From assembly GCF_943736975.1 (NCBI RefSeq), contig NZ_CALSFO010000003.1, positions 600,344-664,343 of the forward strand: a stretch of 64,000 nucleotides of DNA, in the 5' to 3' direction. The translations under genes and the position numbers were made by a program. The notes under the pieces were generated by a model. That model was given only the letters and a program-made list of their open reading frames with translations. It did no database searches and had not been told where the DNA came from. This document shows, one piece after another, positions 44,246 to 54,152 of the stretch. The DNA comes from Streptococcus sp. Marseille-Q0941. Its GTDB lineage: Bacteria; Bacillota; Bacilli; Lactobacillales; Streptococcaceae. Numbering within the stretch: position 1 is the stretch's first letter; each line of letters begins with the position of its first letter.

Positions 44246-45574
44246 ATGAAGCAAGAAAGCAAGTACGAACAAGTTGTTCACTATCTAAAAGCAGAGATAG
44301 AATCAGGAAAACTTCAAACAGGAAGTCGTCTACCTTCTATCCGTAAACTCAGTCAAGACTTCCACTGCAGTAAAGATACGGTGCAGCGTGCACTTTTGGA
44401 ACTCCGGTACGAGAAATACATATACTCCAAACCTCAAAGTGGCTATTATGTTCTAGAACAACAAGCAAGCCACGAAGACCTCGTTATCTCGGTCAATGAC
44501 GAACACGCCGCTGCCTACGATGACTTTCGTCTTTGTGTAAATGAAAGCTTGATTGGTCGAGAAAACTATCTCTACAACTATTATGAACACCAAGAGGGTT
44601 TAGAAGAATTACGAAAGTCTGTTCAGAAACTCCTTTTTGAGCAAGCTATCTATAGCAAACCCGACCAATTAGTCATGACAACTGGAACCCAGCAAGCACT
44701 TTTTATTCTTTCTCAGATTGATTTTCCAGGTAAGGGACAAGAAATACTGGTCGAACAACCGACCTATCACCGAATGAATCAGCTTCTGCTAGCTCAAAAC
44801 TTTCCCTATCAAACCATTGAACGTCGGGTGGATGGCATTGACCTGAAAGAACTTGAGGAACACTTTAAAAATGGAAACATTAAGTTTTTCTATACCATTC
44901 CACGCTTCCACTATCCTCTGGGACATTCTTATTCTGAAGAGGAGAAACGTGCTATCCTTGATTTAGCAGCCAAATATCAAATTTATATCGTTGAAGATGA
45001 TTATCTGGGGGATCTAGATCCTAAAATGGGACAAACCTTTCATTATTTGGACCAACATGATTTGGTTATCTACATTAAGTCTTTTTCAACCAGTATATTT
45101 CCCGCACTTCGAATCACTGCTCTCATACTTCCAAATGTTCTTAAAGATGCTTTTGTCGCCTATAAAAATATTCTGGACTATGATAACAACCTCATTATGC
45201 AAAAGGCTTTATCACTCTATATTGATAGTCAACTCTTTGAAAAAAATAGAGTAGCAAGATTGACTCTACAAGAGAAAAGTCAGGAACAGATTCAGAAACT
45301 TTTAAAAGCTTATCCCATTTCCCTACCGATCTATCCGCTTCATGACGGTGTCTTGCTTGACCTTAGGAACTATCCTAAAATCGCTAGTCTCAAACACAGT
45401 CCTTTAAAACTCGACTTTTTTGCATCATCCTACATAGGGACTTGTCCCTATCACTTTGCAAAAATTCCTTTTGAAAATCTTGAAGAAACATTAAACTACT
45501 TAAAAACAGAGAGTGGGACAGAAATCGGTCATTCGTTAGAATTCGATTTCGTCGCCCCACCTCCGCACAGTTGA
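44246..45574 (+). CDS. MocR-type (GntR-aminotransferase) regulator
   Basis: 442 residues with a GAGAGG site. N-terminal GntR winged HTH (YEQVVHYLKAEIESGKLQTG, LPSIRKLSQDFHCSKDTVQR) fused to an aspartate-aminotransferase-like domain: TTGTQQALFIL, YIVEDDYLGDLD and YIKSFSTSIFPALRI with the PLP-binding Lys. Such proteins sense PLP or an amino compound and regulate nearby genes; the target here is unknown. It lies between two BOX elements. Confidence 0.92.
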   Translation: MKQESKYEQVVHYLKAEIESGKLQTGSRLPSIRKLSQDFHCSKDTVQRALLELRYEKYIYSKPQSGYYVLEQQASHEDLVISVNDEHAAAYDDFRLCVNESLIGRENYLYNYYEHQEGLEELRKSVQKLLFEQAIYSKPDQLVMTTGTQQALFILSQIDFPGKGQEILVEQPTYHRMNQLLLAQNFPYQTIERRVDGIDLKELEEHFKNGNIKFFYTIPRFHYPLGHSYSEEEKRAILDLAAKYQIYIVEDDYLGDLDPKMGQTFHYLDQHDLVIYIKSFSTSIFPALRITALILPNVLKDAFVAYKNILDYDNNLIMQKALSLYIDSQLFEKNRVARLTLQEKSQEQIQKLLKAYPISLPIYPLHDGVLLDLRNYPKIASLKHSPLKLDFFASSYIGTCPYHFAKIPFENLEETLNYLKTESGTEIGHSLEFDFVAPPPHS

Positions 45575-45577
45575 GTA

Positions 45578-45682
45578 ATACTCAATGAAAATCAAAGAGC
45601 AAACTAGGAAGCTAGCCGCAAGCTGTACTTGAGTACGGTAAGGGGACGCTGACGTGGTTTGAAGAGATTTTCGAAGAGTATA
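45578..45682 (-). repeat. BOX element, A1-C1 arrangement
   Basis: 105 bases, minus strand; same boxA and boxC ends as the copy at 43,991 but without boxB. It begins three bases after the MocR stop codon. Confidence 0.9.
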
Positions 45683-45762
45683 AGTCTGTAAAAGCTGATG
45701 AAATCAGCGTAATAGAGCCCACTCAACCACTGAGTCTTGCTCGATAATCCAAAGACAATTGA

Positions 45763-45798
45763 GAGGCTAGGACTTTTGTCCCAGCCTCGTTATTTTTT
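45763..45798. terminator. Terminator between MocR and the amino-acid-binding gene
   Basis: GAGGCTAGGAC / GTCCCAGCCTC stem (one mismatch), TTTT loop, then a T-rich stretch. Confidence 0.75.
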
Positions 45799-46612
45799 AT
45801 TGTTCAACTTCTGTTAGCTTAGCAGCCTTTTCAAGATAAGTTTGATAAGTGCCGTCATCTTTAAGTTTTTGGATGACCTTATCAACTACTTCCTTCAAGT
45901 CAGAATTTCCTTTCTTGATAGCTACTGCATTTTCTTCACCCTCTTTCATGGTTAAGCTGACTGTAGCAACAGCCAAATCAGAGTTTTTAGTTGCATAACT
46001 TAGGGCTACTGGCTCGTCCATATGAACAGCATCAACTTTACCTGATTGAAGCTCATTAACTGCTTCTCCCATGTTGGTCAATGAAGTCAACTGTGCTTTT
46101 GGAAGTTGCTCTTTAACCATTGATTCTGGAACAGTTCCTTTTTGAGCAGCGATATTTGTGCTTGCTAGAGAATCCAAATCCTTGTATTTTTCAAGATCAG
46201 ATTTTCTAATTAGAAAGCTAATTTTGTTTTCATAGTAAGGAATTGAAAAATCAAAAACTTCTTTTCTTTCTTCAGTGGCACTGATTCCCGCAATAGCCAA
46301 ATCTGCTTTCCCTGTTTGAAGACTGGTCAAGACATTATCAAAACTCATGCTTGAAATTTCCAATTTCACTCCAAGTTCATCAGCGATTGCTTGTGCCATG
46401 TCAATATCAGCACCTACAACTTGGTTTTTGCCATCCACTAAAGCTTGAAACTCAAATGGTGCATAGTCAGGACTAGTTGCGACCACTAATTTCCCTTTTT
46501 GTTTGATAGCCTCTACTGCAGACTGTGAGCTTGAGCTAGACGATTGACATGCTACTAAAAAGAAGCTTGCAAGAAAACTACATAAGACAAATATCCATTT
46601 TTTAAATTTCAT
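45797..46612 (-). CDS. aatB: Amino-acid ABC transporter substrate-binding lipoprotein
   Basis: 271 residues. Lipoprotein signal MKFKKWIFVLCSFLASFFLV with lipobox LVAC, a Ser-rich linker, then a family-3 solute-binding fold: KLVVATSPDYAPFEF, VVGADIDMAQAIADELG, LTSLQTGKADLAIAG, AAQKGTVPESM, and VDAVHMDEPVA. The residues binding the amino-acid carboxylate (Asp/Arg) are conserved. It resembles pneumococcal AatB, but no permease or ATPase gene is adjacent here. It depends on Lgt and LspA, both in this window. Confidence 0.88.
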   Translation of the reverse strand: MKFKKWIFVLCSFLASFFLVACQSSSSSSQSAVEAIKQKGKLVVATSPDYAPFEFQALVDGKNQVVGADIDMAQAIADELGVKLEISSMSFDNVLTSLQTGKADLAIAGISATEERKEVFDFSIPYYENKISFLIRKSDLEKYKDLDSLASTNIAAQKGTVPESMVKEQLPKAQLTSLTNMGEAVNELQSGKVDAVHMDEPVALSYATKNSDLAVATVSLTMKEGEENAVAIKKGNSDLKEVVDKVIQKLKDDGTYQTYLEKAAKLTEVEQ

Positions 46613-46643
46613 AAATAAACAACCTCTCTGTCAATTTTGTATA

Positions 46644-46672
46644 ATTATAACTCAGCGAACTGTATTTGTCAA
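46644..46672 (-). promoter_or_regulatory. aatB promoter
   Basis: Minus strand TTGACA (46,667-46,672), 17-base spacer, TATAAT (46,644-46,649): consensus boxes. Confidence 0.88.
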
Positions 46673-46768
46673 GAGAGGGCTTAATATTTATTTGTTTTTT
46701 CATTTTTTGTATCTAAAAAGGAGCTTTTATTCATTATTTAGCTCCTTTTTATGTATATTTAATCAATT

Positions 46769-47422
46769 TTACAATTCAACAATCTTACCTGTTTCAAAGT
46801 AAACAACCCATTCACAGATATTCTTTGCATAGTCACCGATGCGTTCCAAATAAGAAATAACTTGGAAATAATCACGACCTGTTATGATGGCCTCAGGATG
46901 TTTCTTGATTTCTTCTGTAGCCAAATCACGAATGCTATCAAAGTAATGATTGATTTTTTCATCCAGAGCTGCTACTTCGTAGGCTTGATCCACAGAACCA
47001 TTCAAATAAAGTTCTAAAGCAGCTTCAACAAAGTTTTTTACTTCGCGACCCATTTTTTTAATTTCTTCCTCGACTGCAGGGATGCGTTGCTCACCCTTCA
47101 TACGAATAGTTGCCTTTGCGATAGAAACTGCATGGTCTCCCATACGTTCTAAGTCTGACACAGCTTTTAGAACTGTTAATACTGTACGTAAATCTTGCGA
47201 AACTGGCTGTTGTAGCGCAATCATTTCAAATGATTTCTTTTCAAGTTTTACTTCGTATTCGTTTACTTCTGCATCTTCCTCGATGACTTCTTTAGCCATA
47301 TCACGGTCATGCGTTACAAAAGCACGTACGGTACGATTGATTTGGGAAAGAACTTCTTGTCCCATAGCATAAAACTGATTATGCAATTTCTCTAAATCTT
47401 CTTCAAATTGAGATCGTAACAT
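46769..47422 (-). CDS. phoU: Phosphate uptake regulator PhoU
   Basis: 217 residues, all-helical, two homologous halves each with an E/D-x-x-x-D-type metal motif: ISQDLRTVLTVLKAVSDLER, MGDHAVSIAK and YFQVISYLERIGDYAKNI. PhoU binds the Pst transporter and PhoR/PnpS-type kinases and restrains uptake. Last gene of pstS-pstC-pstA-pstB-pstB-phoU, 12 bases after pstB. Confidence 0.96.
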   Translation of the reverse strand: MLRSQFEEDLEKLHNQFYAMGQEVLSQINRTVRAFVTHDRDMAKEVIEEDAEVNEYEVKLEKKSFEMIALQQPVSQDLRTVLTVLKAVSDLERMGDHAVSIAKATIRMKGEQRIPAVEEEIKKMGREVKNFVEAALELYLNGSVDQAYEVAALDEKINHYFDSIRDLATEEIKKHPEAIITGRDYFQVISYLERIGDYAKNICEWVVYFETGKIVEL

Positions 47423-47433
47423 CTTCTCACTCC

Positions 47434-48192
47434 TTATCCAAATTTACCTGAAATGTAGTCCTCTGTTTCCTTATGTTGCGGATAGAGGAACATTTCCTTG
47501 GTATCGTTAAATTCAATCAAATCTCCATTGAGGAAAAATCCTGTCTTATCAGAGATTCGAGATGCTTGCTGCATAGAACGAGTGACCAAGAGCATAGTGT
47601 ACTTGTCTTTTAGACCATACAAGGTTTCCTCAATCTTCCCAGCAGAAATAGGGTCCAAGGCTGAAGTTGGTTCATCCAAGAGGATAATTTTAGGGCTAGT
47701 TGCCAATACACGTGCTACACAAACACGTTGTTGTTGACCACCTGAAAGACCAATAGCAGAATCATGCAAGCGATCCTTGACCTCATCCCAGATTGAAGCA
47801 CGCTGTAAAGCTTTCTCCACAGCTTCATCCAAGACCTGCTTGTCTTTTTCTCCATTGATACGGAGACCGTAGACGACATTTTCATAGATAGACATGGGGA
47901 AAGGATTGGGTTGTTGGAAAACCATTCCGATTTCCTTACGTAATTCAACCGTATCGGTACGAGGACTATAGATGTTGTGACCATTATAGACGACTGATCC
48001 AGTTGTCGTCACTTCAGGATTAAGGTCACCCATTCGATTGATAGCCTTTAGAAGTGTTGATTTTCCAGATCCAGACGGACCGATAAGAGCTGTAATTTCC
48101 TTAGGTTGGAAGGATAAGGAAACACTATTCAAAGCCTTCTTTTTGTTGTAATAGACTGACAGGTCTGAAACCTGTAAAATCGGTTCTGTCAT
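47434..48192 (-). CDS. pstB: Phosphate ABC transporter ATPase PstB (degenerate H-loop)
   Basis: 252 residues. Walker [11 protein letters not shown]-loop [12 protein letters not shown], signature [13 protein letters not shown] and Walker [14 protein letters not shown] are intact. At the H-loop, where ABC ATPases have VTH, this protein has [12 protein letters not shown]: the switch His is Arg. It lies next to a second PstB with a normal His, which suggests a heterodimer with one weakened site. ATPase of phosphate import, cytoplasmic face. Confidence 0.94.
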   Translation of the reverse strand: MTEPILQVSDLSVYYNKKKALNSVSLSFQPKEITALIGPSGSGKSTLLKAINRMGDLNPEVTTTGSVVYNGHNIYSPRTDTVELRKEIGMVFQQPNPFPMSIYENVVYGLRINGEKDKQVLDEAVEKALQRASIWDEVKDRLHDSAIGLSGGQQQRVCVARVLATSPKIILLDEPTSALDPISAGKIEETLYGLKDKYTMLLVTRSMQQASRISDKTGFFLNGDLIEFNDTKEMFLYPQHKETEDYISGKFG

Positions 48193-48204
48193 ACTGTTCC
48201 CTTT

Positions 48205-49008
48205 CTAACCAAAATGTCCAGTTACATAGTCATTGGTAGACTGTAGCTTAGCATTTTGGAAAATATTTGACGTTTTATCGTACTCAATTAGATCACCCAA
48301 GTAGAAGAAGCCTGTGTAGTCACTCGCACGCGCAGCCTGTTGCATACTGTGGGTAACGATAATGATGGTAAAATCCTTCTTCAATTCCAACATGGTTTCT
48401 TCCAGCTGGGCTGTCGCAATTGGATCCAAGGCTGACGCTGGCTCATCCATCAAGAGGATATCTGGCTTGACAGAGATGGCGCGAGCGATACAGAGACGTT
48501 GTTGCTGACCACCAGAAAGCATCAAGGCTGACTTGTGTAAATCATCTTTGACCTGGTCCCAGAGGGCAGCTTGACGTAGAGAGGTTTCTACAATTTCATC
48601 AAGAACCTTCTTGTCCTTAACGCCTGCACGTTCATGTGCAAAGGTGATGTTGCGGTAGATTGACTTGGCAAATGGATTTGGACGCTGGAAAACCATTCCG
48701 ATATGTTTACGCATTTCATAGACATTGATTTCAGGACGATTGACGTCAATTCCTTGGTAGAGAATTTGTCCTGTAACCTTTGCAATATCAATAGTATCAT
48801 TCATACGGTTGAGACTGCGTAGGTAGGTTGATTTCCCAGAACCTGATGGGCCAATCAAGGCAGTAATTTTATTTTTTTCGAATTGCATATCCACGCCCTT
48901 GATGGATTCATTCTTACCGTAGTAAACATGTAAATCCTTCGTAGAGAGGGCCACTTTTTCTTCTGGAAAAGTAATGATATGCCTTTCATCCCAATTATAT
49001 TTTGACAT
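48205..49008 (-). CDS. pstB: Phosphate ABC transporter ATPase PstB
   Basis: 267 residues, second PstB of the operon. Walker [11 protein letters not shown]-loop MVFQRPNPFAKS, signature [13 protein letters not shown], Walker B LLMDEPASALDP, and a normal H-loop VTHSMQQAAR. An N-terminal extension of about 15 residues (YNWDERHIITFPEEK) is absent from the other copy. Works with PstA/PstC and the other PstB. Confidence 0.95.
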   Translation of the reverse strand: MSKYNWDERHIITFPEEKVALSTKDLHVYYGKNESIKGVDMQFEKNKITALIGPSGSGKSTYLRSLNRMNDTIDIAKVTGQILYQGIDVNRPEINVYEMRKHIGMVFQRPNPFAKSIYRNITFAHERAGVKDKKVLDEIVETSLRQAALWDQVKDDLHKSALMLSGGQQQRLCIARAISVKPDILLMDEPASALDPIATAQLEETMLELKKDFTIIIVTHSMQQAARASDYTGFFYLGDLIEYDKTSNIFQNAKLQSTNDYVTGHFG

Positions 49009-49018
49009 GGCTTCTCCT

Positions 49019-49903
49019 TTAGGCTGCAGTTAATTTCTTATGTAGATAGCTTCCGAGTTTACGTGCTCCAAAGTTAAAGATCAAGATAAAGATGAGGAGC
49101 ACTGCTGCAGAACCCGCTGAAACCAGAGTTCCATCAGGAATAGTTCCTTCACTGTTAACTTTCCAGATATGGACAGCCAAGGTTTCTGCTTGACGGAAGA
49201 TAGAGATTGGGCTAGTTACACTTAGGACATTCCAGTTAGACCAGTCAAGAGCTGGTGCAGATTGACCTGCTGTATAGATAAGGGCTGCAGCTTCACCAAA
49301 GATACGACCTGATGCAAGAACAATTCCAGTCACAATACCGGGAAGAGCTTCAGGAATAACCACATGAAGGACTGTTTCCCAACGAGAGAGTCCAAGGGCC
49401 AAACCAGCTTCACGTTGCGTATGGTGAACGTGTTTCAAACTGTCTTCAACGTTACGAGTCATCTGTGGAAGATTAAAGACTGTTAGAGCCAAGGCACCAG
49501 AAATAATGGAAAATCCATATTCAAACTGGACTACAAAGATGAGGTAACCAAAGAGTCCCACAACTACTGATGGTAGAGATGACAAGATTTCAATACAGGT
49601 ACGAACAAAATTAGTAACACGACCTTTTTTGGCATATTCAGCTAAGTAAATTCCAGCTCCCATTGATAGAGGCACAGAGATTAATAAGGTAATCACTAAA
49701 AGGAAAAAGGAATTATAAAGCTGAATCCCAATACCCCCACCTGCTTGATAAGAGGATGATTTCCCTGTCAAGAATGACCAAGAAACATGTGGCAAGCCTC
49801 GAACCAAGATATAAAGAATCAAGGAAGCAAGAATGGTCACAATGATTCCTGCGATGGTGTAGAGGACAGCTGTAGCAAGTTTATCTAATTTCTTAGCGTG
49901 CAT
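49019..49903 (-). CDS. pstA: Phosphate ABC transporter permease PstA
   Basis: 294 residues, six hydrophobic helices. The EAA loop EAGLALGLSRWETVLHVVIP is preceded by LPQMTRNVEDSLKHV. Channel partner of PstC. Starts inside the end of pstC (11-base overlap). Confidence 0.95.
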   Translation of the reverse strand: MHAKKLDKLATAVLYTIAGIIVTILASLILYILVRGLPHVSWSFLTGKSSSYQAGGGIGIQLYNSFFLLVITLLISVPLSMGAGIYLAEYAKKGRVTNFVRTCIEILSSLPSVVVGLFGYLIFVVQFEYGFSIISGALALTVFNLPQMTRNVEDSLKHVHHTQREAGLALGLSRWETVLHVVIPEALPGIVTGIVLASGRIFGEAAALIYTAGQSAPALDWSNWNVLSVTSPISIFRQAETLAVHIWKVNSEGTIPDGTLVSAGSAAVLLIFILIFNFGARKLGSYLHKKLTAA

Positions 49904-50810
49904 AGTTTTTCTTTCCTCTCTCTTTTGTAATCAATTTAATCACACTGTTAAAGGCCAAACTCATCAAAAGTAAGACTAAGGCCAGTGACCAAAGAACATT
50001 ATTATCAACAGTTCCCATAACAGTATTTCCGATTCCCATCGTCAAAACGGATGTCAGAGTCGCGGCTGGTGTCGTCAATGAAGTTGGGATAACTGCTGAG
50101 TTACCGACAACCATTTGAATCGCAAGGGCCTCACCAAAGGCACGGGCCATCCCGAAAACTACTGCCGTAAAAATACCTGAACGGGCAGCCTTCAAGGTTA
50201 CACGCCAGATGGTTTGCCAGCGAGTTGCACCCATAGCTAAACTGGCTTCACGATAATGACGAGGCACTGCACGTAGGCTATCTGTGGTCATAAAGGTAAC
50301 AGTTGGCAAAATCATGACGAAAAGCACAAAAATCCCTGACAAGATTCCAAACCCTGTTCCACCAAAGACAGTACGAACAAATGGAACAACGACTTGCAAA
50401 CCAATAAATCCGTAAACTACCGAAGGAATCCCTACGAGAAGTTCAATAGCTGGTTGCAAAATCTTGGCTCCTTTTGGTGATACTTCTGTCATAAAGACAG
50501 CTGCACCAATTGCAAATGGTGTTGCTATCAGAGCCGATAAGATGGTAACAATAAAGGAACCCAAAATCATCGGTAGGGCGCCGAATTGTTTCCCAGATGG
50601 ATTCCAAGTCTGTCCAAATAGAAAATCAAAAATATTGACTCCATTGACAAAGAAGGTTGATAAACCTTTCTGAGCCACGAAAATCAAAATCATAGCAACG
50701 ATGATGACAATCAACGAAAGACAGGCAAAGGTTAGCCCTTTTCCTAATTTCTCAAGACGAGAGTTCTTTGACGGAGAGAGCAATTTTTTAGATAATTCTT
50801 CTTGATTCAT
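49893..50810 (-). CDS. pstC: Phosphate ABC transporter permease PstC
   Basis: 305 residues, six hydrophobic helices. EASLAMGATRWQTIWRVTL is the EAA loop, and GIPSVVYGFIGLQV is a conserved PstC/A segment. Membrane channel subunit. Its start overlaps the stop of pstS by one base and pstA by 11. Confidence 0.95.
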   Translation of the reverse strand: MNQEELSKKLLSPSKNSRLEKLGKGLTFACLSLIVIIVAMILIFVAQKGLSTFFVNGVNIFDFLFGQTWNPSGKQFGALPMILGSFIVTILSALIATPFAIGAAVFMTEVSPKGAKILQPAIELLVGIPSVVYGFIGLQVVVPFVRTVFGGTGFGILSGIFVLFVMILPTVTFMTTDSLRAVPRHYREASLAMGATRWQTIWRVTLKAARSGIFTAVVFGMARAFGEALAIQMVVGNSAVIPTSLTTPAATLTSVLTMGIGNTVMGTVDNNVLWSLALVLLLMSLAFNSVIKLITKERGKKNYAR

Positions 50811-51688
50811 TATTGGCTCCCTTCTAGCGCTGTCACAGTACCTGTAGCATCTTTCTCAACCTTCATTTCCTTAACAGAGATATAGCCCATTCCTTTTACG
50901 ATTCCATTCTGAGCTTCATCTGAAAGGACAAAGTTTAAGAATTCTGCAACTAATTCTTTTGGCTCACCAAGAGTATACATGTGTTCATAAGACCACAAAG
51001 GCCAATTGTTAGTTGTAACGTTTTCTGAGATTGGTTCATAACCATTGAGTTTGATTGTCCCAACTGAGTCATCGACATAGGCAAAGGCTAGGTAGGAAAT
51101 GGCACCCGGTGTTTGAGAAACAATTGATTTAACCATTCCATTAGAATCTTGTTCCTGACTTTGAATCGCTGACTGACCATTCATAATTACACTGTCAAAG
51201 GTCGCACGAGAACCTGAACTAGCAGCCCGGTTGATGATTGAGATTGCTAAGTCCTTACCACCAACTTCTTTCCAGTTGGTAATTTCTCCTGTAAAGATTT
51301 GTCGAAGTTGTTCTGTTGTTAGGTTATCGACATCTACTTCTTTGTTGATGATAACAGCTATACCCGCAACAGCTACCTTGTGGTCAACTAAGGCTGTGGC
51401 ATCGATACCATCTTTCTCCTCCGCAAATACATCAGAGTTCCCAACGTCTACTGCTCCTGACTGGACTTGAGACAAACCAGTACCAGAACCACCACCTTGA
51501 ACGTTAACTGTTTTACCAATATTGGCAGATGCAAATTCATCTGCTGCAGCCTCTACTAAAGGTTGGAGGGCCGTTGATCCGACAGCAGTCATAGACTCCC
51601 CACGATCAATCCAACTTGCACACCCTGCTAGCGAACCAGCAAGTAAAAGAGTCGCAAGAGAGAGGGCGAGTTTTTTAAATTTTTTCAC
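50810..51688 (-). CDS. pstS: Phosphate-binding lipoprotein PstS
   Basis: 292 residues from a GTG at 51,688, which has a GGAG site; the longer frame to 51,772 lacks one. Lipoprotein signal [18 protein letters not shown] with lipobox [22 protein letters not shown] and [21 protein letters not shown], then [16 protein letters not shown] form the phosphate-binding Ser/Thr/Arg residues. First gene of the pst operon; about 110 bases upstream are AT-rich and hold its promoter, with no clear Pho-type box recognised. Confidence 0.95.
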   Translation of the reverse strand: MKKFKKLALSLATLLLAGSLAGCASWIDRGESMTAVGSTALQPLVEAAADEFASANIGKTVNVQGGGSGTGLSQVQSGAVDVGNSDVFAEEKDGIDATALVDHKVAVAGIAVIINKEVDVDNLTTEQLRQIFTGEITNWKEVGGKDLAISIINRAASSGSRATFDSVIMNGQSAIQSQEQDSNGMVKSIVSQTPGAISYLAFAYVDDSVGTIKLNGYEPISENVTTNNWPLWSYEHMYTLGEPKELVAEFLNFVLSDEAQNGIVKGMGYISVKEMKVEKDATGTVTALEGSQ

Positions 51689-51796
51689 TATTTGTCTCCT
51701 TGAAAATAATGATGAATAGCTTGGATTTACGTCCTTCATTCCTAATATTCTCACGAAAATCCATACTTCCACTATAACATAGAATACTGATTTTGA

Positions 51797-53110
51797 CTAG
51801 TTTTTCACCTGAAACCTCAATCCTTTAGGGAAGTAGTTCTTCAGAGTATTTCCAGTCACTTTTGCAAAACCAAGACCATTACCGCAAACCAAAACTTGGT
51901 ACCAACCATTACTAAAATCTTGCTCTAATTGAACCGTTTCACCTGCTACGTATTTGACAAAGTCTTCTTGATGAATTTCAATCGTTTGCTTAACTTGACT
52001 CGATTTCAAAGCTAATCCAAGAGCAAAACTTGGCTCAAAGCGTTTTTTCTTAAAAGTCCCAAGATGAAGACCATTACGAGCTATCTTAAGTTTACCAATA
52101 TCTGGTAGGACTTCTGGTAAGAGATAAAGTTGGTCCCCAAAAACTTGTAGGACTCCTAGTAGTTTTTCTTTTAAATGCTTCTTCTCAAAATCTTGCCACA
52201 AACTCAACTGTTCACGACTGAGATTCGCCTTAGAAGGCTTGAACTTCCCAGGCTTGTTTTGTCCCTTAAACTGAAGATGGGCAACAAACTGACCTTCTCC
52301 CTTAAAATGATGTGGGTACATCCGAGCTGTTTCAGGCAAATCAATTCCTGGCATCATTCCATTGATGTGTTCGATTGGAATCAATTCAAAATCATAGCTA
52401 TCTAGAAGCCAGTGAATGATTTCCTCATTTTCTTCTGGAGCCCAAGTACAAGTAGAGTAGACAAGTCGACCACCTTCAGCCAACATGGTAACAGCATCTT
52501 CTAAAATCTCACGTTGTAGTCTAGCGCATTGACTAGGATAATCCTCACTCCAATAGTCCATGGCATCTGGCTGTTTACGAAACGTTCCTTCACCCGAGCA
52601 AGGAGCATCTAAAACGATCAGGTCAAAATAGCCTTTAAAAACCGTTGCCAAGCGTTCAGCAGATTCATTAGTCACAACGACATTGGTCGCACCAAAGCGT
52701 TCCATATTTTCAACCAAGACTTTGGCTCGTTTGTTTGAAATTTCGTTAGAAACTAAAATCCCCTCACCAGCAAGATAAGCTGCCAGCTGGGTTGATTTCC
52801 CACCAGGTGCTGCTGCTAAGTCCAATACCTTCATACCTGGTCTAGGCTGAGCTACTTGTGCAACCATTTGTGCAGCTGGTTCTTGAGAATAAACCAAGCC
52901 CGTTACATGTTCTGGTGATTTCCCAGAAACCTTACCATAATAGCCCCAAGGTGTATTTGGAATAGCATCCGAAAAAGAAAGTTGGCTTTCTTTTAGGGGA
53001 TTGATACGAAAAGCAGAAACAGCCTCATCATCAAAAGAGGCAAGAAAAGCTCTTGCCTCGTCTCCCAAGATTCTTTCGTATTTTTTTACAAATCCTTCTG
53101 GAAATTGCAT
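51797..53110 (-). CDS. rsmF: RsmF/NOL1-NOP2-Sun family rRNA m5C methyltransferase
   Basis: 437 residues. SAM-binding VLDLAAAPGGKSTQLA, catalytic Cys pair in LDAPCSGEGTFRKQP and YSTCTWAPEENEEI, and a C-terminal PUA-like region (about 330-437). Methylates cytosine-5 of rRNA; RsmF/YebU is the closest common name, but the exact position is not readable. Seven bases ahead of the inositol-phosphatase-like gene's stop, same strand. Confidence 0.9.
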   Translation of the reverse strand: MQFPEGFVKKYERILGDEARAFLASFDDEAVSAFRINPLKESQLSFSDAIPNTPWGYYGKVSGKSPEHVTGLVYSQEPAAQMVAQVAQPRPGMKVLDLAAAPGGKSTQLAAYLAGEGILVSNEISNKRAKVLVENMERFGATNVVVTNESAERLATVFKGYFDLIVLDAPCSGEGTFRKQPDAMDYWSEDYPSQCARLQREILEDAVTMLAEGGRLVYSTCTWAPEENEEIIHWLLDSYDFELIPIEHINGMMPGIDLPETARMYPHHFKGEGQFVAHLQFKGQNKPGKFKPSKANLSREQLSLWQDFEKKHLKEKLLGVLQVFGDQLYLLPEVLPDIGKLKIARNGLHLGTFKKKRFEPSFALGLALKSSQVKQTIEIHQEDFVKYVAGETVQLEQDFSNGWYQVLVCGNGLGFAKVTGNTLKNYFPKGLRFQVKN

Positions 53111-53116
53111 GTACCT

Positions 53117-53884
53117 TTATTTCCTTTCATAGATATAGGATTGAATCTCATCTATCATCTCGACTGGCACCATCATAACAGCTTGACGTGTTTTAAAATC
53201 GACTTTATCACCAGCAATTGTAAGAACCTTATAACCCAAACTTTCACCTAAAATACTTGCAGCTGCATAATCCCAAGGTTGTAAATAAGTGATATATGTT
53301 AAAAGTTGACCGGAAAGAACCTTGGCAAAACTAATAGCGGCACTGCCATAAACTCGTGTACCAAGGGCAGCATTTCCCAAATCAGCTAAGCCCCATTCAT
53401 TAGTCTCTAACATTCTAGCATTACCAGCCACCAAAAATTCTCTCAATGGTTTCTTTATAAATATTGGTAAACGTTCGTCATTACGACAAGGCGGGAAGTC
53501 TCCTCCACCATGGTAGCAATCACCTTTCATGACATCATAGATAATACCAAACTTACCAACACCTTCCTCAAAATAGGCCAGCATAACAGCAAAGTCTTCA
53601 CCTTGTGCCACGAAGTTGTTGGTTCCATCAATAGGATCAATAATCCATACCGAACCTTGTCCTACTGCTGCACGCATGCAGCCTTCTTCTGCACAAAATA
53701 AATCATCTGGATAGCGAGAACGGATTTTTTTAATAAGTAAGTCTTGAACTTCTTTATCTAACTTAGTTACCAAATCTGTAGGGGAAGACTTTCTCTCAAC
53801 ATGGAGATCTTCTTTCATATGCCGGAGAATGTATTCCCCAGCTTCCCTGACAATTTCTTTGGCAAATGTAAATTTATTTTCCAA
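53117..53884 (-). CDS. Inositol-monophosphatase-family protein
   Basis: 255 residues from a TTG at 53,884 (GGGAAG seven bases ahead), which overlaps the end of the UPF0223 gene; the longer open frame to 54,001 reads through that gene and is unlikely. Metal motifs: FCAEEGC (Glu), [13 protein letters not shown] (Asp-Pro-x-Asp-Gly-Thr), and [17 protein letters not shown]. Family members act on inositol monophosphate, fructose-1,6-bisphosphate or PAP; the substrate is not known. Confidence 0.85.
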   Translation of the reverse strand: MENKFTFAKEIVREAGEYILRHMKEDLHVERKSSPTDLVTKLDKEVQDLLIKKIRSRYPDDLFCAEEGCMRAAVGQGSVWIIDPIDGTNNFVAQGEDFAVMLAYFEEGVGKFGIIYDVMKGDCYHGGGDFPPCRNDERLPIFIKKPLREFLVAGNARMLETNEWGLADLGNAALGTRVYGSAAISFAKVLSGQLLTYITYLQPWDYAAASILGESLGYKVLTIAGDKVDFKTRQAVMMVPVEMIDEIQSYIYERK

Positions 53885-54152
53885 GTGAAATCTTCCCTTC
53901 TCCTTTTTCTTTGGCCAACTGGACTGCACGGTAGAAAGAGTATCCACTAACTGATTCAAACTCACGTCCCAAACGTTTTTCTTCGCTCTTGCTAGGCACA
54001 ACTGACTTGAATACCTTGTAGGAATCTAATAGTTTCTTAGCATCTACCTGTGTTTCATAGGCAGCTTCAACATCATTAAAAAAAGAAAGCACTGAAGCAA
54101 GTTCTTCAGTGCTCCACGACAAATCTAGTGGGTAACTATACTGTTTATTCAT
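53874..54152 (-). CDS. UPF0223 family protein
   Basis: 92 residues, soluble, helical: [40 protein letters not shown], and [14 protein letters not shown] match UPF0223 (YktA-like), a small Firmicutes family of unknown function. It abuts the Spx-type gene upstream and overlaps the phosphatase gene downstream, so the three form one unit. Confidence 0.85.
   Translation of the reverse strand: MNKQYSYPLDLSWSTEELASVLSFFNDVEAAYETQVDAKKLLDSYKVFKSVVPSKSEEKRLGREFESVSGYSFYRAVQLAKEKGEGKISLGK

Noticed and set aside
44149..44346. Small ORF across the BOX element and the MocR start
   Set aside because: It lies in BOX repeat sequence and overlaps the well-supported MocR start in another frame.
53885..54001. 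N-terminal extension of the inositol-phosphatase-like protein
   Set aside because: It would read through the UPF0223 gene in another frame, has no ribosome site, and the family starts near the TTG at 53,884.
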